Origin: Zanthoxylum bungeanum
Taxonomy: Eukaryota > Streptophyta > Magnoliopsida > Sapindales > Rutaceae
Direction: 5' to 3'
Assembly (NCBI GenBank): GCA_019454045.1
Contig: SKCR01038876.1
Span: forward strand, 124,001-188,000
Length of the DNA: 64,000 nt
A program made the position numbers and the translations under genes. Position 1 is the first letter of the stretch. Each line of letters opens with the position of its first letter. Below are positions 34,929 to 47,201 of the stretch, one piece after another. The notes beneath the pieces were generated by a model that saw only the letters and a list, made by a program, of their open reading frames with translations, was not told the origin of the DNA and ran no database searches.

Positions 34929-35395
34929 TGGATCTCATCGAGCATCTTAGGAGGTGTAACTTCCAGCTGAATGAGACTTGGGGCCGGAATCTGATTCTGG
35001 GATCACTCCCACCATCATATTCTTAGTTTATCATGAAGTTCAACATGCACGACATCCGCTATTCCTACAGTTAGCTACATAGGATGTTGTAGACTGCGGA
35101 AAAAGATATCAAGAGAGGTGTAAGTCATATTTTTCTAGTTCTTTCCCAATCTGCGAGATTCGGAAAAAAAAAAGGAAAAAAAAAGGCTAGGAAGACTAAT
35201 TCTAGTATCCTTTCTAAAGGTAATGTAGCAAAGCCTGGCAAGTCGAATAAGAAGGCCGCAGACGACAAGTGCCACCACTGTGGCAAGATTGGGCATTGGA
35301 GGAGGAACTGCTCTGACTACATTGCTTCCATCAGATGAGAGAGAGCCTCGACATCAGGTATGATTATTTTCTCTGTTATTGATATCGTTTTGGCT
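34929..35395 (+). pseudogene. CopC gag, C-terminal part with zinc knuckle
   Basis: It continues from 18435: DLIEHLRRCNFQLNETW, then stops, a Lys-rich stretch near 35165-35200 and a perfect CCHC knuckle (CHHCGKIGHWRRNC) at about 35272-35313. Stops occur at 35023 and 35338. Confidence 0.83.
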
Positions 35396-35950
35396 TGTGA
35401 AGCCATTAGTACTTGATGTGTTTTAGATTCTGCTTGTCATACTCACATATGTAATTCATTGCAAGGGTCGAACGTAAGTAGGATACTGAATCCCAGGGAG
35501 ATGCAATTGCGTTTTGGGAATGAAGATTCTCTAGTTAAAATAGCTGTTGGTGAATATGAAATTCGATTATCCCGTGGCGGTAATATTTTGACAGACTGTA
35601 TTTTTGTGCTCAGTTGTGTGGAAAATATTATGTCATTGTTTGTATTAGATACAAGAGAATATCACGTACTTATTAAGAACTGTTCTTTGTATATATATAA
35701 TAAGAATGATATTTTATTACATAAATGTTCAAATTCATATAGTCATTATATTTTGCATGCTATTAGAGATGTCTATGAAATATGGAATAATAAATATAGT
35801 AGATCTAATATAACTGATACTGAATTATAGAATATGCGGCTTGGACATAAAGGTGTATGACGCCTAACCCAATTGGTTAAGAATGGTCGGATTGAGAATC
35901 TAACCATACAACCTTATCCAACTTGTGAATCTTGTATTCAAGGTAAAATG
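35396..35950 (+). pseudogene. CopC protease and pre-integrase region
   Basis: VLDSACHTHICNS at 35425-35463 is the aspartic protease active site with DSG changed to DSA. The open frame 35459-35830 covers the rest of the protease-like region (LRFGNEDSLVKIAVGEYE, TDCIFVLSCVENIMSL), then MRLGHKGV and PTCESCIQGKMTKAPFTG of the pre-integrase domain after a stop. Confidence 0.82.
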
Positions 35951-36660
35951 ACTAAAGCCCCATTTACCGGTGTTGGATATCAAGCCAATGACCTATTATA
36001 ACTCATACATAGTGATGTATGTGGTTATAAAAGTCATACTGCTCATAGTAGATTTTCATAATTTGTGACCTTTATTGATGATTTGTCATGGTATGGTTAT
36101 GTTTCTATGACGAAACATAAATTAAAAACCTTTGAAAGGTTCAAGAAATTTCGAAATGAAGTTGAAGAACAGACTGGTAAATTCATCAAATGCCTTCGAT
36201 CGGTTTGATATGGTGAATATATGAGTAAAAAATATCTAAAAATGAATGAGATTCTTGCTCAATATACTATTCGGGTACTCCACATTACAATGGTTTGAAA
36301 GGAGAAATCATAATTTATTAGATATGGTCTAATCTATGTTGAGGTTTACAGATTTGCCTTACTTTTAGTGGGGCTATGCTCTTCTTACTGCTGTACATCT
36401 GCTGAATAGGGTTCCCTCTAAAGTTGTTCCTAGTACTACATATGAGATATTGGTAGGAAACCGATCATTAACTCTGTTAGAGTTTGGGGTTGTCCTGCAT
36501 ATGTCAAGGTGACGCAACAGGATAAACTTTTGCCTCGAAGGCAAAATGTTAGGTTTGTTGGATATCTTTCGAATTCCAAAGGATATAAATTCTATGATCA
36601 CGAGCATCGAAATATGTTCGTATCTCGTTTCGTTAGATTTCTCAAGGAATAATTCTTAGG
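35951..36660 (+). pseudogene. CopC integrase
   Basis: LIHSDVCGYKSHTAHS (first Asp) and FVTFIDDLSWYGYVSM are readable, and RSV*YGEY replaces RSDRGGEY, losing the second Asp to a stop-bearing stretch. Further on, SRVWGCPAYVK-like and KCKFVGYLSNSKGYKFYD-like motifs occur with frameshifts near 36290 and 36470. Heavily degraded. Confidence 0.8.
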
Positions 36661-36879
36661 GGAATATGGTAATCATAAAAGGGTTGAGCTTGATGAAGTT
36701 CAACATATAGAGATAGACCAACAGAGGAACCAGAAATTTAGACATGTGCAGAACTTTCTACATCCTCTCTCCATAGGTCTACAAGGATATCGAGACCTCA
36801 TGATCACTTATATTTGATACAAGCCAAGAGTCTCGATGTACTCATTATAGAGGAGAATGATCCATCAACCTTAGAAAAT

Positions 36880-37640
36880 CAATGTTAGACATTGACTCTA
36901 CTAAGTGGGAGGACGTTATGAAATTTGAATTAGACTTCATGCATGAGAATCAAGTTTGTAACTTGGTTCTGCTTCCCGAGAGAATTATTCCCGTCAGTTT
37001 TAAATGAGTTTACAAAAGGAAACAAGGGCCTGATGGGAAGGTTGAAACCTTCAAGGCCTGACTGGTTGCTAAAGGTTATACTTAGAAGCCATGTGTGGAC
37101 TATTTTAAAACCTTTTCGCTAGTAGCGATGATAAAATCTATTAGGATTTTATTGTTCATTTCTGCTTACCATGATTATAATATTTAACAAATGGATGTCA
37201 AAACTGCTTTTCTTAATGGGTTTCTTGATAAAGAAATCTATATGTAACAGTTATAGGGTTTTGTTTCCGGCCGAAATTCAGACATTGTTTGTAAGCTTAA
37301 GAAGTTCATTTATAGACTTAAACAAGTATCACGAAGTTGGAATCTTCATTTATTGAGGTAATCAAATTGTTTGGTTTTCTAAAAAATGAAGAAGAACCTT
37401 GTGTTTATAAGAGGGTTAGTGGGATCATAGTAGTGTTCTCGTTACTTTATGTTGATGATATCCTAATAATTGGGAATTATCTTAGTATGATGCAGGGTGT
37501 TAAAGAATATCTCTATAAGAACTTCTCCATGAATGACTTGGGAAATGCCTCTTATATACTTGGTATAAAACTCTATAGAAATAAAAAAAAAAAGGCTGAT
37601 TCGGCTATCTCAATCCTCATACATAGATAAGATCTTAGAT
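36880..37640 (+). pseudogene. CopC reverse transcriptase
   Basis: It begins LDIDSTKWEDVMKFELD. Motifs include LVAKGYT, QMDVKTAFLNGFLDKEIYM (first catalytic Asp kept) and LLYVDDILIIGN with YVDD at 37449-37460, then FSMNDLGNASYILGIKLYR and an A-run frameshift at 37580-37595. Numerous TAG/TAA codons replace Gln and Trp positions. Confidence 0.87.
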
Positions 37641-38430
37641 AGGTATAACTTTAGCAATTGTAAAATTACTAATATACCTTTTCGATATAACATTCATATT
37701 TTAAAGAAGATGTGTCCTCAAACGGAAGATGAAAAGACTAGAATGTCTAGTCAACCGTATACATTATGCTTAGGAAGTATTATGTATGCCATGTTGTGTA
37801 CGAGAGCTGATATTAGTCATGCAGTGAATGTTACTAGCAAGTATCAGGCTAATCCAAGTAACGACCATTGGATGGTTGTTAAACATATCCTCAAGTATCT
37901 TAAAAGTACTGAGGATAAGTTTCTTATTTATGGAGCCGATGATTTACAAATTACAAGGTATAAAGATTCTGACTTTCAGTCAGATCCTAATGATAGAAAG
38001 TCTACATCAGGTTTTGTATTTACTCTTAATAATGTCGAAGTCTGTTGGAAAAGTTCCAAGCAAGGATCTATAACCGATTCCACCACTGAGACAAAATATA
38101 TTTGAGCATCTAATGCTACAACAGAAGCTGTATGGATTAGAAAATTTATCACAGAGTTAGGAGTTGTCCCAAGCATTGAGGATTCAATCTCGTTATTCTG
38201 GGATAATAGTGGTGCCATCGCATAAGAAAAAGAACCGAGAGCGCATCAAAAGTCAAGCATGTGGAATGAAAGTACCACATTATTCGTGAGATCATTGCTC
38301 GAGGCGACATTGTCACATGCAAGATACCTAGAGAGGACAATGTAGCATACCCACTTATAAAAGCCTTACCTCCGAGAATATACGATAGACATGTGGAGGC
38401 GATGGGTATTAGATACCATCAAAACTAGCA
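37641..38430 (+). pseudogene. CopC RNase H
   Basis: GSIMYAMLCTRADISHAV, HWMVVKHILKYLKSTED and YKDSDFQSDPNDRKSTSG (first Asp) are followed by TTETKYI, where the catalytic Glu region TTEAEYI carries Glu to Lys, then LFWDNSGAIA (third Asp). The end reads PPRIYDRHVEAMGI. It is the C-terminal domain of the CopC polyprotein. Confidence 0.85.
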
Positions 38431-38451
38431 CTAGAGCAACCGGGAGAAATT

Positions 38452-39433
38452 ATTATAGTTGGTGCTCAGAACGCCAATTTTTGATATATTTATTATAAAT
38501 ACGCTACACTTTTATATTTTATTTTGAATAAAATTTAGTACTTTCATCAATAAAATCTTTTATTTAATGGTAAAGACGTAAACAATGCATACAATGAGTT
38601 TTTGTAATGAAGTTGAAAAAGCATCACAACAGACACTGAGAAATATTACAACTTGATTCATTTTTAAAATATTTCGTAGTCAAGTTTTACATACGTGGTC
38701 GGTTAGTAAACTCGTAAAACTGATATATGTCGTATATTAGAATATTCCCAATAGCTCATCTTAGTTAACCATGAGTCTTAGAGAGACTCATATAGACATG
38801 TAGGTATTTTATTGGATAAATATTGAACAACTCACTTGAAGATTCCTAATAGATGATACACCAACGTCAAAAGGAATCTTCTCGAGTCAAGTCGCATATT
38901 AGCTCCTTTGACTTGAGATACCATTGAAGATATATAGGATTTTCTCCACACTTTGATGGCAGTCACGTCAATGATCTTTTAAGATCAGACCTCTGCATGG
39001 TCGTTGGGTGTGGACAAATACTTACGATATCTTGTGATGTTTCAAGAGAGGATATGTCAGGCCCGTGTACATGATTTAGGTATCCAATCAGTGATTTTTT
39101 AAAATCCTTGGCCTAGGTATATTGCAGAAATGATTACTGCGTATTTATTTTGAGAATCATGATTATGTCGCGACATACAAGAATTGTTCATAGCGGAGAT
39201 TTGATGTTATTTATGCGTAAGCTTACTTGTTTGCATTCTTTGTTATCTCAGTGCAATCTTTTGAAAATTGAGTGATGTGAGTAAAAGAAAGAGTGTTTGA
39301 GTGCATTATTGATGAATGTGAATGAGTGAATGATGAAACAAATCTGAATGCATCAAACTTGGCAAATATCGTGAGTTATATCAATGATATCTTGGTGATT
39401 TGTCATGTAATATTAACGAATCAAGTGTGAGTG
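38452..39433 (+). repeat. CopC 3' LTR-like region
   Basis: It follows a degenerate polypurine tract (ACCGGGAGAAAT at about 38440-38450). No ORF. It contains GAGTCAAGTCGCATATTAGCT, whose reverse complement resembles the copia LTR fragment at 57140-57210. It is cut at 39433 by the Athila-like AthM LTR, so its end is not defined. Confidence 0.6.
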
Positions 39434-40697
39434 TGACACGCTCAAAAAATAGCTCTTTACTCCCAATTATATGAGTGTCGAAATAATAAAATAACCCGGT
39501 AAAATCAGGATCGATCCACAGGAAATAGATTTAATAGGATAAAATAATAATTCGAGTGAAAATAAAAAGGTTGAATTGTTTGAAGTGATTGGAAATTTTA
39601 AATTGGACTACAATAATAAAATAAAATGATGGGGCTAGGGGATCCACTTTTAATATTTCAAATTTAGAAATCTCACTTATTATAATATATAAATTATCAT
39701 TATTACCCAATTAATTTATTTCAGGAATTAATTATGCCAAAACAAATAAAACCAGCCATAAAGGCGGTGATTACTTTGTCTATAACAAGTCTAGTTAGGT
39801 ACTCAATTATGCCAAATAAATAAAACCAGCCATATAGGCGGTAACAAATTTTGTCAATAATTAATCCATAATTAAATTAAATATTATTCATTAGATTATA
39901 ATTTATATATTATTATATAAGTGAGATTAATCTATATTTTCATTTTAAAAGCGTCCCCCTTTACCCAGTAAAAAAGAAATTAGCTACTCATAATTTGAAT
40001 AAAAGCACACATAATTTTATTAAAAAAAGTAAAAGAAATTAAAAGAAAGCTTTAGAAAAATAAAAACACACAAGAGTAGAAATCCACAAATTTTCAGAGA
40101 AAACTATGGAAATCTGACTCAGTAAAATATGGTGCAGAGCACCTATATTTATAGAGGTTCTCAACACCTCTATTGCTTGAAATTGCAAGCTTTCTCTAGC
40201 ATTTCTCCACCAAACATTTCAAGTTTGGTGGAGTTGTGACAAACCACAGATTATTAATTTTTTTTTAAATGATAATGACTTTTACATATAACACACTTTG
40301 GTCTTTTTATCAATTTCGGTCTTGAAAGCTTCAGAATTAGAAAATCTTTTCAACAGTAAATTTGTAGATCTTTGAGTCTTCTTTCATCCAGAACTAGAAT
40401 CACTTCAATCCGATATCGGAGTAAAAGGTTATGGCCAAAATACGAACATTACACATGTTTGGAATTTATGAAGTTGTACAATGTTAGAACGCCCAATTAA
40501 ATTTCTGGCCTCCAAAATCCAAATGTCAAGTGCATTTTTCTAGATATGCATCCAAAGTATTATTTCACCTACATAAAAGATAAAAATATACAAAACATAA
40601 ATTTAATTATTATGCTAAATTAAGCGGATTAATGAAACTATAAGTGTAAAATGATTAATTTTTCTTTTAATAAATGTACACTTTTTAGTGTTCATCA
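39434..40697 (-). repeat. AthM 3' LTR
   Basis: It begins TGATGAACAC and ends GAGCGTGTCA on the minus strand, preceded by a GGTTGGGGAGTG polypurine tract (40698-40709). U3 motifs such as GGCCATAAC, TCCGATATCGG and GACCGAAATTGAT are shared with the AthP LTRs. A minus-strand CTATAAATA TATA box lies at 40146-40154. U5 contains ACCGGGTTATTTTATTA. Confidence 0.8.
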
Positions 40698-40716
40698 CAC
40701 TCCCCAACCAGCTTAT

Positions 40717-42698
40717 TGTTGGACAATTATGACCAATAGCATCACTATTTGTACAGAACATGGTGTTGTTGTACAAATTAATTATGTGACAAAGGAAATT
40801 GCTCTTTTATTGTTTGTAATTGGATTACCAAGATACATAAATGATAAAAGTCCTTATGATTAGTTCCGGATTGAGATGATATGAGACAATATCAATCCAC
40901 GAAGGTTTGATCATTAAATATCCCTAGTCGTAGTATTATCGAGACTGGACATCGATAATGCGGAATAGACTAGTATTGCACTTGTGCGCGTTGTAGGAGC
41001 ATAACGGCATAGTTCTCATATATTTAAGTATTGGATACTTATGCAAGTGTGATAGGAGGTTGTTTTTGCCGATGGTACGGAAACAACTTCCATATGGATA
41101 GACCCCTTTGAATTCCATTGGTAGTATGACTATGTGTCTATGGAAGTCCGAATCAGGGTAGGTGTATTTGGTCTTAACCTGAGACTTGCATCGTTAATAC
41201 TTGCGACAATCAATATACTTTGGTTTTGGTCGTCCAGGGCTTTAACAGGTTCTGTGTACGCCTCTTCTAGGTATATTGAGAATCGTAGTGTATTGGGCGT
41301 GATGTCAAAATGGAAGTATCAATCCAGTCATATGGAGATGATGATCACGCAGGATACGGAACTAGTACTCTTTAGTACTGCAGTCATCGGGATAATATGA
41401 CTAGGTCATGATTATCCGATTATAGAGACTAGTTACCTGAGATCCGATATATGCTTCGTACGGGGCATACACAATTCCAGTCACAGGCCTTGCATGTGAC
41501 ATCTGATACTGAATCGCTACACGCAATACTACGTATACTACGCCTGATATAGATTATATATTCCTTTAAGAATATTTCTGGAGAATTGGGTAGGCACGGT
41601 GTTTTGCTAGAAGCCAACCATCTCTTGTAAATCGGTAAAAACGTAGTACTAGGTACGTACGTGTTCGGATAGTCCGACGACCGGATTTACTGCCAACATA
41701 TCCATGGATCTCATGGGTCGCTTCCCAAAGATTCACCGATGACGTATGACTCGCACATAATTAATCTAGGATTAATTATAAGAGAGAGAAAATTAATCTA
41801 GGATTAATTACGGAGAAATTTTATCTGGGATAAAATACTATTTAAAGAGAGATAACGATTAATTTGGAATTAATCGATAAAATAATATATTCGATATGTT
41901 ATATGAAATTAGATTTCAACGCGGAATTAAAATTGGATTTTAATTCTGGCTAACGAATTGATTTAGAATTAATTCACGAGCGACGTGAATAGTAATTTTG
42001 CTAGGCATAATTATTTAATTAAATTTGATTTAATTACGTCGCAACGAAAAATTCGTTAATTCGAAATTAGCGAATCCGAGCCCGGGAATGTTTGCGGGAC
42101 CACTCGCATTTTGAATCAAGTGGGGCCCACAAGTCACATCACGCGTCACATCATTAGTCATTCTTGTGAGTGATGTGATGCATGTCACTTTTGTGATTGA
42201 TGGGAGTTGTTGAAAGGCTTTAATGCCTTGAACCAATTTTGGAAATTGAATAATTGGTATTTGATTTTTGAAATCCAAAAACCACAATTCTTACAACACA
42301 CAACACTTCCTCTTCTCCTCTCTCCCTCCCACGGCATTGTGCCATTTTCCCTCTCAAATTCTCTCATTGGCCGAGAGACAAAAGAAGCAAATGGAAGATT
42401 TGTAGCTAATTTTTCATGGTGCTAGCACACTCAAAGGAGTCATTCAAAGGTGATAGGAAACCCATTCATGAGCATGTAATCTACATTCAAAGCTTAGAGC
42501 TTGAAGATCAATAAAATGGAGAGTTTGGCCGAAAGTTGGAGGAGCACAATAAGGGGCTTGGCCGAATACATCAAAGGGAAATTTTTGAACTCTCCGCCAA
42601 CATCCAACAGATCAAAGTGAGTATTTCGCTACTTTACTTTATTGTATTCGCACATTTCATCGCTTAATAGATCTTGGTTTACCCTAGAAAACCCAACA
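40717..42698 (+). mobile_element. Solo LTR of the CopD family
   Basis: TGTTGGACAATTATGACC...AAACCCAACA, 1982 bp, collinear with the CopD 3' LTR. Flanks are CTTAT (40712-40716) and TTTAT (42699-42703), a 5-bp target duplication with one C-to-T change. The AthM tail is continuous across it. No internal sequence. Confidence 0.85.
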
Positions 42699-43812
42699 TT
42701 TATTACTAGTCCCTAGTAATTTAAGCGAAAAACTTTAAAAAGATAAATTCTTATTCAAATTAATAATTTTCTTTCCTTTTTTTTTCTAAATGATCAAACA
42801 AGTAAATTCTCCTGTACTTTTTACCCTTCTGCCATACACATATAAAACAATGTATCAATCAATTCATTGTGCCCACAATATTCACAAGTTTTGTTGAAAA
42901 TAGAGTAATATTTTTGTCCTAAAATTACGTTAGAGTTCACACTTTTTGGCAATGAAAGTTTATTTATATATACAAAAATTATTTTTTTAATAAAAATAAT
43001 ACATCTTCAATCCTTGTAACGAGCTTAATTGTTTTAGGACACTATATGTTAAGACACCCCTATGGACTTAATTGCTCGGATCTCATATATTAAAAAGAAA
43101 AAGTGTCTGATTTCCTTAAACTTTCTCTTTAACCCTATGTAACGAGCTTTGGGTCAGTGACTCCCAGACCAGTTGTCCTTGGAGCACTAAGTGTTAAAAC
43201 ACTTGTACGGACTTAATTGCTCGAGTTAGAGAGGATACAAAATCGAACTTATTCACACCTTTTTTTTTACAAACTCAAGCTCCACCGTTTTACGCGAACA
43301 ATCATTGCTTATTGAGGCAAGATGTCCGGTTACTAAGTACAAACTTTATCATTTTTTTAGAAATAACTCAAGCTCTATCGTTTTACGCGAACAATCACTG
43401 TTTGCTGAGGCAAGATGTCCAGTTACTAAGTAAAATCATAATTATTTTTTTTTGAATAAAAATATAAATTTCACTACCTTTAGGGGCTAGCTCCAACATA
43501 TTAGAGAACTGAATATTACAAAATTTTCAACTACGACCTACGATCATATGTTACCGTGTATGTTGATAATACCTGTTAAATGAGCATATGAAGATCAAAT
43601 TTCATCAATATTATGGAGAATTCATAAATTTAAATAATTCAAAAAGAAAGGAAAAAAAATAACTTGCTATGAATTATTTTGAGATACTTCTCAGGAGCGA
43701 AAAATCCTTACACAGCCACCTCTGAACAACAATTACATTTGGTTAGTCAAAAATTTATTGTTAGTTTGTGTGTATTTCTTTTTTACATACAAAATAACAA
43801 CAAAGTAAAAAA
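42699..43812 (-). other. AthM tail, non-coding
   Basis: This is the reverse-complement counterpart of AthP 51450-52440. It holds two copies of a segment around GGACTTAATTGCTCG (43060 and 43205) and two of a segment around GAGGCAAGATGTCC (43312 and 43405). No ORF of note. The order relative to the LTR is the same as in AthP. Confidence 0.75.
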
Positions 43813-45027
43813 TGACACGCTCAAAAAGTTGTTCTTTACTCCCAAGTATAAGAGAGTCGAAGTAATAAAATAACCCGGTAAGTCCGGGGTCGATCCACAG
43901 GGAATCGATTTAGTAAAATAGAATGATAAGTAGAGCGAAAAGAAAAAGGTTTGATTTTTTTATGTTGTTGGAAACTTTTAGGTTAAAAATAAAATTAAAT
44001 GCTGGAGTTAGGGGATCCACTTTTAATATTTCAAATCTAGAAATCTCGCTTAATTATAATATATATATATATTGTCTTTGTTACCCAATTAATTTATCTC
44101 ATGAATTAATTTTGCGAAAACATATAAAACCATCCATATAGGTGGTGTTCATTTATGTCTATAACAAATCCATATCGCCGGCCCCCCATACGCCTAACTA
44201 GTGGTCTTGGGGCGTTACGTATCGCCGTACCCCAAGCCACTGAACTAGAGCCGGAAGTGCTGATCCATGCTACTACCTGACTCTGAAACTCGGGTCTATG
44301 GGCGTTACGTATCGTCATCCCCCTAGCCTTGAACTACGTGTTCACACGTTCTCTGTCCGTCAATTCCATAAGTCAGAGCCGAGGTGGGTTTTCCCTCATT
44401 CCAAGAAAAACTTAAAAACTTATGCTTTTAAATCTTAAAACTTTCAAAATAATCTTACATAAGAAGTAACTGATAATTAATAAGGCTAATGCCCTAAAGC
44501 ATTTAAAATTAAATCTCGAAACAAATCTTGATCAATAATAAGTAATGTAAATCAATTTAAAAGAAAACTCCACTCACAGATTTGAAGTCCGGTCAAGTCT
44601 CTTTCACATCGCTAGTGGAGAACGCGGCTCTTGACGAGTATCTATTTGGAATAAACTGGGTTAGAATCATAAGTTATAAAATATGGTTCGAAATTAAATT
44701 AGGTTCCTTAGTCTAGTTGAATTACTCTCATAGAATATCTCTTATTCCTTGAATGAAATGTAGAATAAAACTTTAAATCGTAGTCACACGCGACAGATTT
44801 AAAAAAAAAATTATTATGATTTTGGGTACGCGTTATGATGCTGGGCCATCTGCGTCGCGACGCGACTTCGCTTGTTTCCAGAACCAGAATTCGTTTCTTC
44901 CATGGTTAACCTCCAAACCTCATTTCAACACAATCACAAGCACTTCCAACAAATAATTTATCATCATATTTCCAACATCCCAACAACACCAAAATCTCTT
45001 AAATCTTTACATAATGCCTTAACTAGA
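43813..45027 (-). repeat. AthM 5' LTR, truncated
   Basis: The U5 end (GAGCGTGTCA, GGGTTATTTTATTACTTCG, GTGGATCGACCCC) and the GGATCCCCTAACTCC region match the other Athila-like LTRs. The right part (44160-45000) has no match in the window. AthP is inserted at 45027/45028, so the U3 side is cut off. Confidence 0.65.
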
Positions 45028-47070
45028 TGTTGAGTGGAAAATATATCAATATTTACCGCCCATTTTACTTAATATTTTGTTTAGTTTCTCGGGTTTGGTG
45101 AACGTTTTGATATGTTTTAGTTTATTTTGCAGATAAAATAATATTGGGACTCAATGAAATCATTTAGGACGAAATATGGGTCAAATAAGGTCAAATATTG
45201 GACTTGACATATTAATTTTGGAGATTGGAAACTTGAAAGGGCGTTTTAACGAAGTGCAGTTTTGGAAATTCCAATTTTGCGCAAGTTTGATATTTTTGCC
45301 ATAACTTTCGCATCCGATATCCAATTGAGCCGATTCAAGTTGCAGATTAAAGAAGACTTAGAGATCTACAAATTTGAAGCTTTAACTATTTTCGAATTCT
45401 GAATTTTCATGACCGAAATTGATGAAACATCAAGACGTGTGTTGTGTGTAATTATTAAAGTCATTTTCAAAGCAAACAATAAATTAATTAATAAATAATA
45501 AAAATTATCAAATCACCACCAAACATGATAGAAATTAGTGGAGCAATTAATAATGGATTAGGTGGAGCATTTGATGGATGATTTGATGGAGGTAAAATTT
45601 TTCCTATAAATACCAAGTCATTTCATTTGTAAATTCATACTTTCTTCTAAGGAATTCCTTAAGAATACTAAGATGATTGTATCTTGTTTGTTCATTTACA
45701 GCTTTCAGTAATTAATTTCCGCTTTTGCATTTTCTTTTCTTTACTTTTCAGTTTTTACTTTCCGCAATTTACTTTTACGCACAGTACTTTTCTTTCTTTA
45801 ATTTTCAGTTCTTACTTTTCAGTAATGAGGTTGTAACTCCCATTTGCTGGGGTAAAAGGTAAAACTTTTATTACTAATATTTAGATTAATCTCTCTTAAT
45901 TATAATTTATAAACTAGTAAAAACCTGACTTAACGAGGATACCGCCATATTGGTCGGTTGGTAATTATTTAAATTGGTTTTAACCTGGCTAAACTGGATA
46001 TCGCCTGATTGGTCGGTTGGTAATTAATTATTAATTTGACTTAATCTGGATACCGCCTATATGGCTGGTGGTAATTATCTTGAAAAGTTAATATATTATA
46101 TTAAGGGAGATATCTAAAATAGAAGTAATAAAAGTGGATCCTTTTACCTCAGCATTTTCTTTTATTATACTTTACTTTATTTACTTTTCAGCAATTTAGT
46201 TTCAGCATTTACTTTTCAGCAATTTACTTTCAGTAATTTACTTTTCAGCATTTACTTACCGTCATTTACTTTTAGCATTTACTTTCAGCATTTACTTTAT
46301 GTCTTTTCTTTTATTTAAGTTTCTACTACCCGTAAATATGTGTCATAACTAAACCAGTTATCTGGGGTTGTGATGAAGTCAAATATCACCGATTTATAAG
46401 GGGTTAAATTATGGTTTGGGTAATATAAAGGTTTATTTATTGAGCCTTAGTCTTAATGCATCTTGTTAACTGGCCATTAATAAGATTGATTAGGTAAACT
46501 TAAAAAGAACTTGGAAAAGAGATTTTAGGTTAAAGACCTTAGACTCAATAGCCCACGATCTTCCTTGAGGATAGGTAACCCTTTAATAGATTTCCTTACA
46601 GGATATGAATATACTTGTCGGGCGGGGGTAGGCATAATTGGAACTTAATCTTAATGAATTCAGATAACTTGGTTAACATAGGAATATGATTAATTGGGTT
46701 ATATTGGGTATTTGTATTTGACCATCGGAAGAGGCTTTTACATAATTTCGTGTTCCAAGTTAATAGACCAATATATTACACAAACGTAAAATAACCACTT
46801 CATCTTTTAAAAAAGATATTGGAAGGATTCACAACCCTTGATAGTTTTATAAATTTGAATTTTCTTCAATCTACTTTCAAGCAATTTTATTTACTTGTTT
46901 TAAGTTTTAAAGTCACCACCCAATCAAACAACCAATCCATTAGATACTTGTAAACATTTAACTTCATAAATTAATAACAAATGGTTTTAAGTCCTTGTGG
47001 GATCGATACTTTAATACTACTTGAACGATACGTGCGCTTGCATTATATGCGTGTGATTACGCACCGGTCA
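45028..47070 (+). repeat. AthP 5' LTR
   Basis: It starts TGTTGAGTGGAAAATATATC (the 3' LTR has TGATGAGCGG) and ends GCACCGGTCA, 2043 bp. TATA box CTATAAATA at 45604-45612. It includes three ~60-bp repeats with GGTCGGTTGGTAATTA (45930-46090) and a TTTACTTTTCAGCA-rich low-complexity tract (46140-46310). Confidence 0.88.
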
Positions 47071-47076
47071 AGTTTT

Positions 47077-47094
47077 TGGCGCCATTGTCGAGGA
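47077..47094 (+). promoter_or_regulatory. AthP primer binding site (tRNA-Asp)
   Basis: TGGCGCCATTGTCGAGGA, 6 bp after the LTR, is close to the complement of the 3' end of plant tRNA-Asp (TGGCGCCGTTGCCGGGGA), the Athila primer. Three transitions are present. Confidence 0.88.
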
Positions 47095-47201
47095 CTTATT
47101 TATCTTTCACTATTAGTTTTGAGGTTAGATACCTTACTTGTATCTAATTTCATTTTACTTATTATTTTTGTTTTCTTGTGTTTCAAGTTCTCAGACACTA
47201 C

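Larger units (their letters stand above)
17841..39433 (+). mobile_element. CopC: degraded Ty1/copia retrotransposon (outer host element)
   Basis: The plus strand carries gag, protease, integrase, RT and RNase H in copia order at 18022-18435 and 34929-38430, then an LTR-like region. The gag is split by CopD with the CATAA duplication at 18431-18435 and 34924-34928. Reading across the junction restores HVLHIMDLIEHLRR in one frame. Its 5' LTR is not in the window, probably removed or displaced by the CopB insertion at 17840. Many stops show it is old. Confidence 0.85.
39434..45027 (-). mobile_element. AthM: Athila-like Ty3/gypsy remnant
   Basis: On the minus strand: partial LTR (43813-45027), then directly a tail region (43812-42699 and 40716-40698) homologous to the AthP tail (51450-52663), then a complete LTR (39434-40697). 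There is no PBS, gag or pol. A CopD-family solo LTR sits in the tail at 40717-42698. The two LTRs agree only near their U5 ends, so they may come from different copies joined by recombination. Confidence 0.7.

Noticed and set aside
43801..43813. A primer binding site after the AthM right LTR
   Set aside because: The sequence after GAGCGTGTCA is TTTTTTACTTTG, which matches no tRNA 3' end and instead matches the start of the tail.
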